DNA of 64,000 bases from the NCBI RefSeq assembly GCF_007741535.1, contig NZ_CP036525.1:2666001-2730000 (forward strand), written 5' to 3'. This DNA comes from Rubripirellula lacrimiformis. GTDB lineage: Bacteria > Planctomycetota > Planctomycetia > Pirellulales > Pirellulaceae. The notes under the pieces are model-generated. The model saw only the letters and a program-made list of their open reading frames with translations. It searched no databases and was not told the DNA's origin. Below, in pieces: positions 17,724-26,569 of the stretch (position 1 is its first letter; each line of letters begins with the position of its first letter). Made by a program: the position numbers and the translations under genes.

Positions 17724-18503
17724 TCAAACGTCCACTTTCCGTTCGAATCGTTCGATCGACTTTGCTTTCCCATTGTCCTTCGCTTCGATGATCGCGCCGC
17801 ACAGTCGGACGTCGCGGGTTGCGACATGGAAGTGGCATGGTTCAAAAGTTCGTGTCGTCTGGGTGACGCGTCGAATATCACGGCCGATGATACTGTCGTA
17901 CGGACCGCACATTCCGACATCACATTGGAACGCGGTTCCACCGGGGAAAATGCATGCGTCTGCCGTTGGGACGTGCGTGTGAGTGCCCAAAACAGCCGTG
18001 ACTTTGCCATCCAAGTATCGCCCGATCACTTGTTTATCGCTGGTCGCTTCGGCATGGACATCGACCAGAATGTGTTTCGCCGCGTCTCCGATCTCTTCGA
18101 TCGCGCGGTCCAACGCATCGAATGGGCAATCCACCGGCCGCATGTAAACACGCCCCATCACCGAAATCACCCCGAGGGGCCCCTTGGACGTATCGATCAC
18201 GATCCAATTGCGACCCGCCGAATCGGCTGGATAGTTGGCTGGTTTGACGATCCGATCGCTTTTTTTCAGCGTCGCTACGATTTCTTTGCATCGATAGATG
18301 TGGTCGCCCAAGGTGACAGCGTCCACGCCGACTTCTAAAAATCGCTTGAATTGCCTTGGCATCAGTCCAGATCCGTCCGATGCGTTTTCGGCATTGATCA
18401 CCAACGCATCCAGATTCAGTTCGGACCGCAGGGCTTCGGCATGTTTGGTGACCGCGACGTAGCCAGGTTTGCCGACGACATCGCCTAGAAAAAGAATCCG
18501 CAT
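17724..18503 (-). CDS. YmdB-family metallophosphoesterase
   Basis: The 259-residue protein opens MRILFLGDVVGKPGY and carries the metal ligands of the TIGR00282/YmdB family: Asp in GDVVG, INAENAS, TLGDHIYR, VDVHAEATSDK and GTHTHVPTAD. Family members hydrolyse 2',3'-cyclic nucleotides in vitro. One residue differs from the usual pattern: the TxGNH segment reads TLGDH, so Asn is Asp. The predicted location is cytoplasmic. It stands alone, convergent with the HisA-like gene and divergent from the next gene. Confidence 0.85.
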   Translation of the reverse strand: MRILFLGDVVGKPGYVAVTKHAEALRSELNLDALVINAENASDGSGLMPRQFKRFLEVGVDAVTLGDHIYRCKEIVATLKKSDRIVKPANYPADSAGRNWIVIDTSKGPLGVISVMGRVYMRPVDCPFDALDRAIEEIGDAAKHILVDVHAEATSDKQVIGRYLDGKVTAVLGTHTHVPTADACIFPGGTAFQCDVGMCGPYDSIIGRDIRRVTQTTRTFEPCHFHVATRDVRLCGAIIEAKDNGKAKSIERFERKVDV

Positions 18504-18769
18504 GGCGAAAATGTCACTCCGAAATCAAAGCTAGTCGGTCGAAAATGGGGGCTGCCTATCGATGACGGCATGATACGCGATCCATCGATTCAGTTCACCG
18601 GTCGATCAAAAGACGAGGGGGGGGGAGAGATGAGACGACTCATTCGTTCTCCGCTGGTTCCATGCTCCGGTGGTTCGATGCTTGCCGCAGTGGGGGGGAA
18701 CCTATTCTATGGAAATGGTTAGACTGTTGATGCAGGTGTGTGTGCCACATAAAACGGAAAAGATGCTCG

Positions 18770-19393
18770 ATGAAAAATAACGTAAAATTGTTTCCCCCGT
18801 TTCTCAGTGCAACCAAGTCGTTGATCCTCCGTTTAGCGGTCCTTGCGGTGATCGCTGCGTCCCCGTGGACGGTTGAATTGGCGGCGGAACCGCCTGCCGG
18901 CGAACTGGAATCCGCCAATTCAACCGAGCAGATGATTCGCGACGTCTTGGAAGGCAAAGAGCTGGGTCAGGTCAGCGATGGAGTCTTGGAGGACGTCTTT
19001 AATGTGATTCGAGATCGTGGCAGCATTCTGGACGGCAGCATTTTGGACGACAGTGCAGACCAGGAAAGCCAAACCGAAGTCCGCAACCGCGGTGGTAGCA
19101 AAAAAACGCATTCGGTGTCGGATCGCGGCTCTGCGGTCCATCGTCGTGCAGTGGCCGCCGAACAGCTTCTGCGAGCGGCGCGTTTGTTGGTTCGCGTGGA
19201 TGGGGAAGACGCTCAGAACGACCTCGTGCGACAGATGCGATCGGAAGCCGCACGACTGCTCGCAATCCCATCGCATGCTGAACGACCGATGGTCGATTCG
19301 TCCGCATCGGTCGATTTCGTGGAACCGAAACGCCATCAAGTTGGTCTACGCAAAAGTAGGGCTGGTAAAGCCAGGCGAAACGAAACCGAGTAA
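18770..19393 (+). CDS. Hypothetical secreted protein
   Basis: The product has about 207 residues. After a basic start (MKNNVKLFPPFLSATKSL) comes a hydrophobic segment ILRLAVLAVIAASPWTVELAAEP that fits a signal peptide. The mature part is charged. One stretch, EQMIRDVLEGKELGQVSDGVLEDVFNVIRDRGSILDGS, is helical with a short repeat. The C-terminus is very basic (RKSRAGKARRNETE). No family is recognised. The ATG at 18770 is used; an in-frame ATG ten codons earlier would lengthen the N-terminus. A G9 tract lies in the upstream spacer (18617-18625). Confidence 0.55.
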   Translation: MKNNVKLFPPFLSATKSLILRLAVLAVIAASPWTVELAAEPPAGELESANSTEQMIRDVLEGKELGQVSDGVLEDVFNVIRDRGSILDGSILDDSADQESQTEVRNRGGSKKTHSVSDRGSAVHRRAVAAEQLLRAARLLVRVDGEDAQNDLVRQMRSEAARLLAIPSHAERPMVDSSASVDFVEPKRHQVGLRKSRAGKARRNETE

Positions 19394-19496
19394 ACTGCGT
19401 TTTGCCGGCCACCGCCCGTGGCTTTGCATCCAATCTATGACGTGGAAACCGACGCTTTTGGCGTCGCCCCTGAATCTCTGACCCGACCCAAGTCAA

Positions 19497-21785
19497 TTGC
19501 AACCGATCTCTTCTCCGCTCAAGTCCAAACGGTTGGCATTGGTCGCTGGCGCCGCGATTCTGTTGCTCGCGGGTGGCGTGTTTGCCGACTACTGGTCCGC
19601 ACGACCACCCGAGACGGTTGCCACGTATGTCGGACGCGCCGCGTGTATCGATTGCCATCAAGAGGAATCGTTGGCGTTCACTGGATCGGATCACGACAAG
19701 GCGATGGACTTAGCGACGGACGAGACCGTGCTGGGCGATTTCGACGACGCCACGCTTGACCATGACGGGATGACCAGCCGAATGTTTCGCGACGGCAAGC
19801 GATTCATGGTCCGGACCGACGGCCCATCCGGCGAAATGGAAGACTTCGAAGTCAAGTACGTCTTCGGCGTCGAACCGCTGCAGCAATACATGGTCGAATT
19901 CGATCGAACCGATGACATGTCACCCAACGAAGTGCCCAGGTTGCAGGTGCTTCGAATCAGTTGGGATACGATCAACAAACGTTGGTTCTATCTGCGTCCC
20001 CCGGACGTCGATGACAAACTGTTGCCCGATGATCCATTGCACTGGACTGGCATCGCCCAGCGCTGGCAGACGATGTGCGCCGATTGCCACTCGACCAATC
20101 TGAAAAGCAACTTTGATCCGGTCACGACCAAGTACCACACGACGTTCTCGGAAATTGATGTCAGTTGTGAAGCCTGTCATGGACCGGGCAGTCTGCACGT
20201 TGAATTGGCCAATGCGAAATCGTTGTTCTGGGATCGCAACCACGGCTACGGTTTGGCTCGGCTGAAAGGCCCCGACGCCGAACCGCAGTTGCAGTCGTGC
20301 GCACCCTGCCATAGCCGGCGCAGTCTGCTGGATGATCAATTCAAGCCGGGGGACATGTATACCGACCACTACAACCTGGAATTGCTGCGTGCGGACACGT
20401 ATCACGCCGATGGCCAGATCAAGGACGAGGTTTACGTTTACGGTTCGTTCATCCAAAGCCGGATGCATCACAAGGGCATTCGTTGCACCGATTGTCATGA
20501 CCCGCATACGTTGAAACTGAAATCCACTGGCAACGAAACCTGCACGTCCTGTCACCAGCATGCGGCTGGTAAATACGACGTTCCATCGCATCATCACCAT
20601 GCCGTCGGCACGCCCGGTGCGATGTGTGTGAATTGTCACATGCCGCACACGACCTACATGGACGTGGACAAACGACGGGATCACAGCATTCGCGTGCCCC
20701 GTCCGGATCTGTCCGTCGAACTGGGGACGCCCAACGCATGCAGCCAATGCCACGTTGCGGACCAACTAAAATCGCTAGATACCAAACGGCAAACGGAGTT
20801 TGCGACCAAAGAGTATGCCGACTGGATTTTGGCTGCTCAGGCCGGTGACGAATCCGTGGCCGATGCGATTCTGCGTACCGATACCTGGTGCGACGAAGCC
20901 TGCGATCGTTGGTACGGCGACAGTCGCAAACAACCGGATCACTTTGGTCAGGCCATCACTGCATTTCGACGCGGCGAGCCCGATTCCGTTGCTGGCATGC
21001 TGCGGTTGGCGATGATGCCGACCGAAACCCCCCAGGGACAGTTGACTCCCGACATGGCTCGCGCCTCGGCGCTAGCGGAAATGGCATCCTCGGGTGCCGC
21101 CGAAGCAATTCCGACGGCCAAGAAACTGCTGGACGATCCTGATCAACCGCCGATGGTTCGGGCTGCCGCTGCGGGTGTATTCCTGATTGCGTCGCCGGAA
21201 GCCGCTCGCCGCGCGTTGCAGCCGCATCTGCAAGACCCGTCGCGTTTGGTTCGCACCGAGGTCGTCCGCGTGTTGGTGGCGTCCGGTGGATACCAGACGT
21301 TGACCGGCGCCGAACAGTTGCGTGTCGACCAGGGGCTAGAAGAGGTTCGAGAGGGAATGATGATGGCCGGCGATCGCGCCGGTGCTCATATGGCGTGGGC
21401 GATGCTTTGTGAAGCGACCGGACGGTACGACGAAGCGATCAAAGCCTACGAAGCCGCCATCCGTGTCGAACCCAATACGACCGGTCCGCGGTCGAATTTG
21501 GCCACCCTGATCGAGAACTTGGCACAGCAATCGCAATCGCCGAATTCGGTGTCCATGTTGCAGCGTGTCGGTGAACTGCGAGCCGCCGAACTGCCATTCC
21601 TGAAACGCGATGCTAACCTGGCGCCCGATAACGCGGCGGTTCAATATCGTTTCGGATTATCGTTGTATTTGGCGGGACAGTTCGACGAAGCGCTCGACCA
21701 GATTGAACTTGCGATCGAACTGGCACCGGATGTCGCCGAATTTCGTCAGGCTCGTGACTTACTAAAAGCCAAACTTGCCGAGTAA
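19497..21785 (+). CDS. Octaheme cytochrome c with C-terminal HEAT/TPR repeats
   Basis: The 762-residue protein has an N-terminal membrane anchor or signal (LALVAGAAILLLAGGVFADYW). Eight CxxCH heme c sites follow: CIDCH, CADCH, CEACH, CAPCH, CTDCH, CTSCH, CVNCH and CSQCH, all within the first 420 residues. The arrangement resembles cytochrome c-554/NrfB-like multiheme proteins. The C-terminal third has alpha-helical repeats (ARASALAEMASSGAAEAIP, then TPR-like GRYDEAIKAYEAAIRVEPNT and GQFDEALDQIELAIELAPD). A periplasmic electron-transfer role is likely; the partner and substrate are unknown. The start appears to be TTG at 19497. It overlaps or abuts the GH10 gene downstream. Confidence 0.82.
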   Translation: MQPISSPLKSKRLALVAGAAILLLAGGVFADYWSARPPETVATYVGRAACIDCHQEESLAFTGSDHDKAMDLATDETVLGDFDDATLDHDGMTSRMFRDGKRFMVRTDGPSGEMEDFEVKYVFGVEPLQQYMVEFDRTDDMSPNEVPRLQVLRISWDTINKRWFYLRPPDVDDKLLPDDPLHWTGIAQRWQTMCADCHSTNLKSNFDPVTTKYHTTFSEIDVSCEACHGPGSLHVELANAKSLFWDRNHGYGLARLKGPDAEPQLQSCAPCHSRRSLLDDQFKPGDMYTDHYNLELLRADTYHADGQIKDEVYVYGSFIQSRMHHKGIRCTDCHDPHTLKLKSTGNETCTSCHQHAAGKYDVPSHHHHAVGTPGAMCVNCHMPHTTYMDVDKRRDHSIRVPRPDLSVELGTPNACSQCHVADQLKSLDTKRQTEFATKEYADWILAAQAGDESVADAILRTDTWCDEACDRWYGDSRKQPDHFGQAITAFRRGEPDSVAGMLRLAMMPTETPQGQLTPDMARASALAEMASSGAAEAIPTAKKLLDDPDQPPMVRAAAAGVFLIASPEAARRALQPHLQDPSRLVRTEVVRVLVASGGYQTLTGAEQLRVDQGLEEVREGMMMAGDRAGAHMAWAMLCEATGRYDEAIKAYEAAIRVEPNTTGPRSNLATLIENLAQQSQSPNSVSMLQRVGELRAAELPFLKRDANLAPDNAAVQYRFGLSLYLAGQFDEALDQIELAIELAPDVAEFRQARDLLKAKLAE

Positions 21786-21822
21786 ATCGGCGACCGTTGG
21801 TGACTCTGTGGAAGGTACCCGA

Positions 21823-23601
21823 ATGCGCATCCTGTCTCTGATTGTTTTTACGCTGATTCTGGTTGGGCACTCGGACGCCGAGTCACCGCTGCCGGCGGGA
21901 GGACATAGGGTCGTTGAATCGGATTCGTCGATCATCGACAAATTGGATGTCCGGTTAGCCGATGGCACGTGGGGGACCAGCGTGATCAGTGCGGTGGACC
22001 ATCCCCAATTTGAAAAGTCGCTGCGCATTGATCTGACGAAACAGCCGCAAAATACTTGGGACGCCAGCTTCGGAATCGCAACGACTGGTCCGGTGGCCAA
22101 AGATGACATCCTGTTGGTGGGGTTTTGGTTGCGCGGCAATGCGTTGGAAAACGATGGCGGCGCAGTTGCCGAATTCGTTTTTGAACGGTTCGGCGAACCG
22201 TACACGAAAAGTATCCAGTTTCTGGCCGAGTCGCCTGCCGACGGATCATGGGAACACTACTGGGTCCGGTTCCGAAGTCTCGAAGACTACGATGCCGGCG
22301 TCGCAGGACTGAATTTTCAATTGGGCTATCAGCGTGAGACCATCGAAATCGCTGGTTTGGAAGCATGGAATTTCGGAAAAGATTTCAACATCGATTCGCT
22401 TCCCAACACGCAACTGACTTATCAGGGGCGGTCGCCCAGCGCTGATTGGCGGACCGAATCGGCCCAGCGAATCGAAACGCTTCGCAAACGTGACATCAAA
22501 ATCACGTTGGTGGACGAAAACGGGGATCCGCGGTCCGGCGTGAAGGTGTCCGTCGAACTCGATCGGCATGCGTTCGATTTTGGTTCCGCCGTATCGGTGC
22601 CCATGGTGACCGGTCAGGGCCCCGACCATGATCGATACCGAGAAACGTTCCTCGATACGTTCAACTGTGCGGTCATCGAAAACGGATTGAAGTGGGGCGT
22701 GTGGGAGCAGACGCAGGACCGGCGGACGGCAACCCTGGACACGCTTCGCTGGCTGAAACAGGAAGGCGTCCCCAGCCGCGGTCATGTGATGGTTTGGCCC
22801 AGTTTCAAGAATTCGCCGGGTTGGGTGGCACCGATCGCAGATCACCCGCAGTCGTTGGCGCACACGATCGATACCCATATCCGCGACGTTGGGTATGCGA
22901 CACGCGGTTTGGTTCGTGACTGGGACGTGCTGAACGAAGTCTTCGACAACCTCGACTGGACTCGGATTTTGGGCGACCAAGCGATGGTGGGTTGGTTCAA
23001 ACTTGCCGACGAAGTCGCGCCCGATGCCGATCTGTACTACAACGACTATGCCGGTTTGGTGCGCGGCGGGTTTCCTACCAAGCACAAGGATCACTTCGAA
23101 GAAACCATTCGGTATCTAAAAGACAATGGTGCACCGATCGATGGCATCGGGATCCAAAGTCACTTTGGTTCGTTGCTAACCCCGCCTCAGCGATTGATCG
23201 CCGAATTGGATCGTTGGCACGCCTTGGGACTGAAGGTGTTGATCACCGAATTCGACGTGGTGGTTCCGGACGATCAGTTGCAAGCGGACTTCACTCGCGA
23301 CTTCCTAACGGCTTGTTTTTCTCACCCCGCCGTCGTCGGTGTTCTAACCTGGGGTTTCTGGGAAGGTGCTCACTGGAAACCCGATGCCGCTTTGTTTTCG
23401 AAAGACTGGTCGCCGACCCCGATGGGCAGTCAGTGGATCAGGCTGACGCAGCAGGAATGGACCACCAAGACGTCGGTCGTGACCGATCAGAATGGCGTGG
23501 CTGGTTTTCGTGGATTTGCGGGGACGTACAACGTCACCGTCGGCGATGAAGCGTATCGGGTGGATGCATCCCAAGACGGGGAAGCCCAACGCATCGACTG
23601 A
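21823..23601 (+). CDS. Secreted endo-1,4-beta-xylanase (GH10)
   Basis: The 592-residue product starts with a signal peptide (MRILSLIVFTLILVGHSDAE). An N-terminal carbohydrate-binding-like beta-sandwich (about residues 30-190) follows. The GH10 barrel has the acid/base Glu near residue 372 in WDVLNEVFDN and the nucleophile Glu near 475 in VLITEFDVV; the barrel also shows GHVMVWPSF and GIGIQSHFG. It would cleave internal xylan bonds outside the cell or in the periplasm. The C-terminus (TSVVTDQNGVAGFRGFAGTY) is a short beta domain usual in these enzymes. The ATG at 21823 is chosen because it begins the signal peptide. Confidence 0.88.
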   Translation: MRILSLIVFTLILVGHSDAESPLPAGGHRVVESDSSIIDKLDVRLADGTWGTSVISAVDHPQFEKSLRIDLTKQPQNTWDASFGIATTGPVAKDDILLVGFWLRGNALENDGGAVAEFVFERFGEPYTKSIQFLAESPADGSWEHYWVRFRSLEDYDAGVAGLNFQLGYQRETIEIAGLEAWNFGKDFNIDSLPNTQLTYQGRSPSADWRTESAQRIETLRKRDIKITLVDENGDPRSGVKVSVELDRHAFDFGSAVSVPMVTGQGPDHDRYRETFLDTFNCAVIENGLKWGVWEQTQDRRTATLDTLRWLKQEGVPSRGHVMVWPSFKNSPGWVAPIADHPQSLAHTIDTHIRDVGYATRGLVRDWDVLNEVFDNLDWTRILGDQAMVGWFKLADEVAPDADLYYNDYAGLVRGGFPTKHKDHFEETIRYLKDNGAPIDGIGIQSHFGSLLTPPQRLIAELDRWHALGLKVLITEFDVVVPDDQLQADFTRDFLTACFSHPAVVGVLTWGFWEGAHWKPDAALFSKDWSPTPMGSQWIRLTQQEWTTKTSVVTDQNGVAGFRGFAGTYNVTVGDEAYRVDASQDGEAQRID

Positions 23602-23628
23602 AAATCCACGCCCAATGGCTGTGCTGGT

Positions 23629-24135
23629 TTAGGCCGGTGTGTCGGACCACGGTAGTCGGCAAACTCCCCACTGACCATGGTTTTCATCGACGCCGACTTC
23701 GATCCAGTGGATCGCGTCGCCGAACTGTTCGCGGGTCTGCTCGCGAACTCGTTCCGCGATCACGCGAGCCATTTCTTCGGCCGTGGTGTTGGTGACCGGC
23801 AGGATGACACAGTCTTCGTTTGGGAACACCCATCGTCGGTCACCGAAGGTGGCTGTGGTTTCTTTTTCGTCGCTTGTGATTTTGATTTCAGCGTGATCGC
23901 TAGGCAGCACCACGTGGTGATCCAATAACTGCGTTTGCTTCAGCACGGCATCACGCAAAGCGATGAAGTCCACGACATATCGGTTGGCGTCCAAGGGGCC
24001 TTCGACCGAAGCGCGAACGCCATAGTTGTGACCATGCAGTCGTTCGCAAATGTCACCTGCAAACGTGATGAAGTGTGCTGCCGAGAAAACGAACTGTTCT
24101 TTCGTTACATCGACGCGATAGGTTGCCTGGTTCAT
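23629..24135 (-). CDS. 6-pyruvoyl-tetrahydropterin synthase / QueD family protein
   Basis: The protein has about 168 residues. Zn-binding His residues are in FSAAHF and LHGHNYG, and the catalytic Cys is in GDICERLHGHN. The later triad region (LLDHHVVLPSD) and a C-terminal EVGVDENHGQWG are also present. Family members act on dihydroneopterin triphosphate in pterin or queuosine synthesis. No queuosine genes are nearby; the upstream CitG-like gene suggests a pterin cofactor role. The ATG at 24135 lies 34 bases after the CitG-like stop, on the same strand. Confidence 0.85.
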   Translation of the reverse strand: MNQATYRVDVTKEQFVFSAAHFITFAGDICERLHGHNYGVRASVEGPLDANRYVVDFIALRDAVLKQTQLLDHHVVLPSDHAEIKITSDEKETTATFGDRRWVFPNEDCVILPVTNTTAEEMARVIAERVREQTREQFGDAIHWIEVGVDENHGQWGVCRLPWSDTPA

Positions 24136-24169
24136 GGTTTCGATTTTCGTGGGTGGGGAAGCGTACTGT

Positions 24170-25039
24170 CTAAAACGTGCCCGCGTCCGTCCGCAACAAC
24201 AGATACATGCTGGCTGCAATCAAGTCGGCGGTCGTTCCCGGATTCAATCGGTGGTCATCGGATCGTAGGTAGGTGTCCAATGCCAACATGTCTTCGGCAT
24301 TGTCGACGTCGACGGTGGCGGCGCTTCGCTGCACTTCTTGGGCAACGGTTGGTCCACATTTGCGAGCGATCAGGGTGTCGGGGGCCTCGGAAAGAATCCG
24401 TACATGGGCCCGTGCGATGCCGCTGATGACGTCACCAGATTTCCGAATCTGATCGGCAACGACTGGCACGACGTTTTCTATGAGATCGCGAAATCCGGTC
24501 GCATACTGTCGTGCGATACGGTCACGCTGCTTTGCCGAATCCATTGCACTGACGATATCGATCGACTCGTGATCGTGTCGAACGTCCATCGAATCGACTT
24601 CGCCTAGTCCGCCGGCAGACGCCGCGCCGATAGCGGCATAGATATTCTGGCCATCGGCCGCGTCGAAAGTGCGGATCACTTTTGCGATCTCGTTACACCA
24701 GTCCGCTGGGCAATGCAGCGACCGGTGGTTGGCTTCGTCCGCAGCGACGATGGGGCCCAACAGCAGGATGATTCCCAGATTCACGTTCGTATGGGTCGCA
24801 CGCTTGGTTTCGATCGCGGCGTCTTTCATCCGCTGTGTGATGGGGATCGACGGGGGCGACAATTCTATGGCGCAGGTTTCGGCTGCCACTTGGAAATCTT
24901 GATACGTCAAATCGTGAAACGACTTGCCCGGATAGACATTGCCGGCTTTGGGCGCGGTTGCTTCCAGCAGGCATGCCCAGCGGATGGCATCGGCAGGATT
25001 GCCCACGTGACTTCGAAGCAGATTCAGCGTGTCAGGCAT
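24170..25039 (-). CDS. CitG/MdcB-like protein (triphosphoribosyl-dephospho-CoA synthase family, COG1767)
   Basis: The protein has about 289 residues. Family motifs are ATAPKAGNVYPGKSFHDLTYQDF at the N-terminus, TNVNLGIILLLGP and a C-terminal DHRLNPGTTADLIAASMYL. No citrate- or malonate-decarboxylase genes are present, so the classical role is unlikely. Homologues are recalled in tetrahydromethanopterin/methanofuran C1 clusters of methylotrophs and planctomycetes, where the role is cofactor-related. Its ATG overlaps the end of the alpha/beta hydrolase gene by 8 bases, indicating translational coupling. PTPS follows 34 bases downstream. Confidence 0.8.
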   Translation of the reverse strand: MPDTLNLLRSHVGNPADAIRWACLLEATAPKAGNVYPGKSFHDLTYQDFQVAAETCAIELSPPSIPITQRMKDAAIETKRATHTNVNLGIILLLGPIVAADEANHRSLHCPADWCNEIAKVIRTFDAADGQNIYAAIGAASAGGLGEVDSMDVRHDHESIDIVSAMDSAKQRDRIARQYATGFRDLIENVVPVVADQIRKSGDVISGIARAHVRILSEAPDTLIARKCGPTVAQEVQRSAATVDVDNAEDMLALDTYLRSDDHRLNPGTTADLIAASMYLLLRTDAGTF

Positions 25040-25916
25040 CAGTGCTGTTAGCCAGGAATGATTCAATCGCTTGCAGGGTCTCGTCCGGCGCATCCTCGAT
25101 CACGTAGTGGCCGGCGTCCGCGATTTCCACCGACGTGGCAGAGGGCCAAACCGACTGAAAACGCCTCAGACACTCTGGGCGGAAGCACCAATCTTTCATC
25201 CCCCAGACCAGCAGCGAAGGCAGATCCGCAAGACTGGGCAGCGCGGCCTCTAGATCGGCCAACGTTTGATAGGTGGGGTGGCTCCGGTTCATCGGGATGT
25301 CCTGGACGAACGCGTTGATCGCGACCCGATTTTTCCAGCTGTCGTAGGGAGCCAGCAATCCAGCGGCGACGTCGGGATCCATGCGGTTGCGGTCCATCGC
25401 CATGGTGATGGCTGCCTTGGCAAACGCATTGAGGCCCTGGACGGCAGCGGGACCCACCACAGGGATCCGACAAGCGGCGATCCGCCTTGGCAGGTAGGGG
25501 GGCGGGAACGCCGCCGTATTGAGCAGCATGATGCGATTGAATCGATCTCGCCGTGCCACTAGCGACGATAGTCCGATCGCACCGCCCCAGTCGTGAGCCA
25601 GTAGTGTCACGTTTTGAAGATCCAAATGGTCGATCAGGGCAATCAGGTTGTCCCGGTGGTCGGCCAAGGTGTATCCAAAATCGCCTGCCGCCGGTTTATC
25701 GCTGCGACCACAGCCAATATGGTCGACCGTGATCACGCGGAATCGGTTTGAAAACTGCTCGACAATCTTCCGCCAATAGAAGCTCCACGTCGGATTGCCG
25801 TGGACACAAAGGATCACTTGATCGCCAGTTCCCTCGTCCAAATAGCGCAGCGTATGGCCGCCGACGTTGAACTCGGCAGATGAATAGGGCAATCGTTCCG
25901 ACGCAATCTGTTTCAT
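25032..25916 (-). CDS. Alpha/beta hydrolase, haloalkane-dehalogenase-like
   Basis: The product has about 294 residues. The oxyanion segment is CVHGNPTWSFYWR, and the nucleophile elbow LAHDWGGAIG has Asp rather than Ser, as in haloalkane dehalogenases, fluoroacetate dehalogenases and OleB. A C-terminal His lies in DAGHYVIEDAPDE. The ATG at 25916 is chosen: upstream in-frame residues lack conservation cues and fall in the repeat-bearing spacer. It is the first gene of a probable operon with the CitG-like and PTPS genes. Dehalogenase, beta-lactone decarboxylase or another activity cannot be told apart here. Confidence 0.78.
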   Translation of the reverse strand: MKQIASERLPYSSAEFNVGGHTLRYLDEGTGDQVILCVHGNPTWSFYWRKIVEQFSNRFRVITVDHIGCGRSDKPAAGDFGYTLADHRDNLIALIDHLDLQNVTLLAHDWGGAIGLSSLVARRDRFNRIMLLNTAAFPPPYLPRRIAACRIPVVGPAAVQGLNAFAKAAITMAMDRNRMDPDVAAGLLAPYDSWKNRVAINAFVQDIPMNRSHPTYQTLADLEAALPSLADLPSLLVWGMKDWCFRPECLRRFQSVWPSATSVEIADAGHYVIEDAPDETLQAIESFLANSTDA

Positions 25917-26210
25917 GAGCAAGAGTTTCGCCAATTGAGCCGGATTTTGAAACCGGTAGGACACGGAATGTTCTGGGCTGGGAACTGCGAATTGTAACCA
26001 CTTTTGGGCGTGATTCGTCTTTACCCGAAAGCACGGAATTTCGTAGCTTGGGTTCGTTGGCAGGAATCCTGGCAATCTTTTCTCCTTTTCTTTTCTCTCC
26101 GCGGTTCGATGGGCCCCCCTTCCATCCACCCATCAGGAGACATCCATGATGTTGCATTCTGCGCTCACCGGTCCTTCGTATCCATTCGGACTGTTTCGAC
26201 ATCTAGCGGC

Positions 26211-26349
26211 GCCCTAGTACTTCGCTGCACCTTGGTTTTCGGGTAGCGGAACTCGTCAAGAGTTTCGGCCTCGCCGTGATCTACGAAAGTCTTGACGACT
26301 TCCGCTACGGCGTTTGCACGAAAACTAAGCTGATACGGAGTACTAGGGC
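26211..26349. repeat. Long imperfect palindrome (MITE- or REP-like), copy 1
   Basis: The ends are GCCCTAGTACT (26211-26221) and AGTACTAGGGC (26339-26349). Nested inside are arms GTAGCGGAACTCGTCAAGA (from 26243) and TCTTGACGACTTCCGCTAC (to 26308). A GTTTTCG/CGAAAAC pair lies between the inner and outer arms. The central 66 bp match, as the reverse complement, the element at 44728-44798. No coding capacity is present. Confidence 0.8.
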
Positions 26350-26556
26350 ACGGCCCCCGTTCGATACGGCCCATTTCGATACAGCTGCAGTCCGTTCGGG
26401 ACCTCAGCGATCCCTCCCCTGTCCAGATTTGTTCTCCTTCGATTTCTGCTGGCACTGTGCCAACAGCGAAACGATGGCGTCGTCGGGGGCGGTATCGCTA
26501 TGCCAAAACGATGGCTGCGGTTTTAGGTTCTCGCTCGAGTTCGATTCAACCAATCA

Positions 26557-26562
26557 GAAGGT
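26557..26562 (+). promoter_or_regulatory. Ribosome binding site that sets the pgsB start
   Basis: AGAAGG lies 7 bases before the GTG at 26570. The long in-frame extension upstream runs through the palindromic element and lacks PgsB similarity, so this site supports the GTG. Confidence 0.6.
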
Positions 26563-26569
26563 TCGTTTG

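Larger units (their letters stand above)
25917..26569. other. Non-coding spacer between divergent operons
   Basis: This 653-bp region separates the hydrolase operon (-) and the pgs operon (+) and must hold both promoters. It contains the palindromic element at 26211-26349. A 23-codon frame at 26146-26217 begins ATGATG after CAGGAGA and is noted only as a possibility. No recognisable -10/-35 pair stands out. Confidence 0.5.

Noticed and set aside
26146-26217. Possible 23-codon peptide gene after CAGGAGA
   Set aside because: A good ribosome binding site alone is weak evidence, and the frame runs into the palindromic element. No homologue can be recalled.
26276-26569. N-terminal extension of pgsB
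   Set aside because: It runs through the palindrome and lacks family similarity; a ribosome binding site supports the GTG at 26570.
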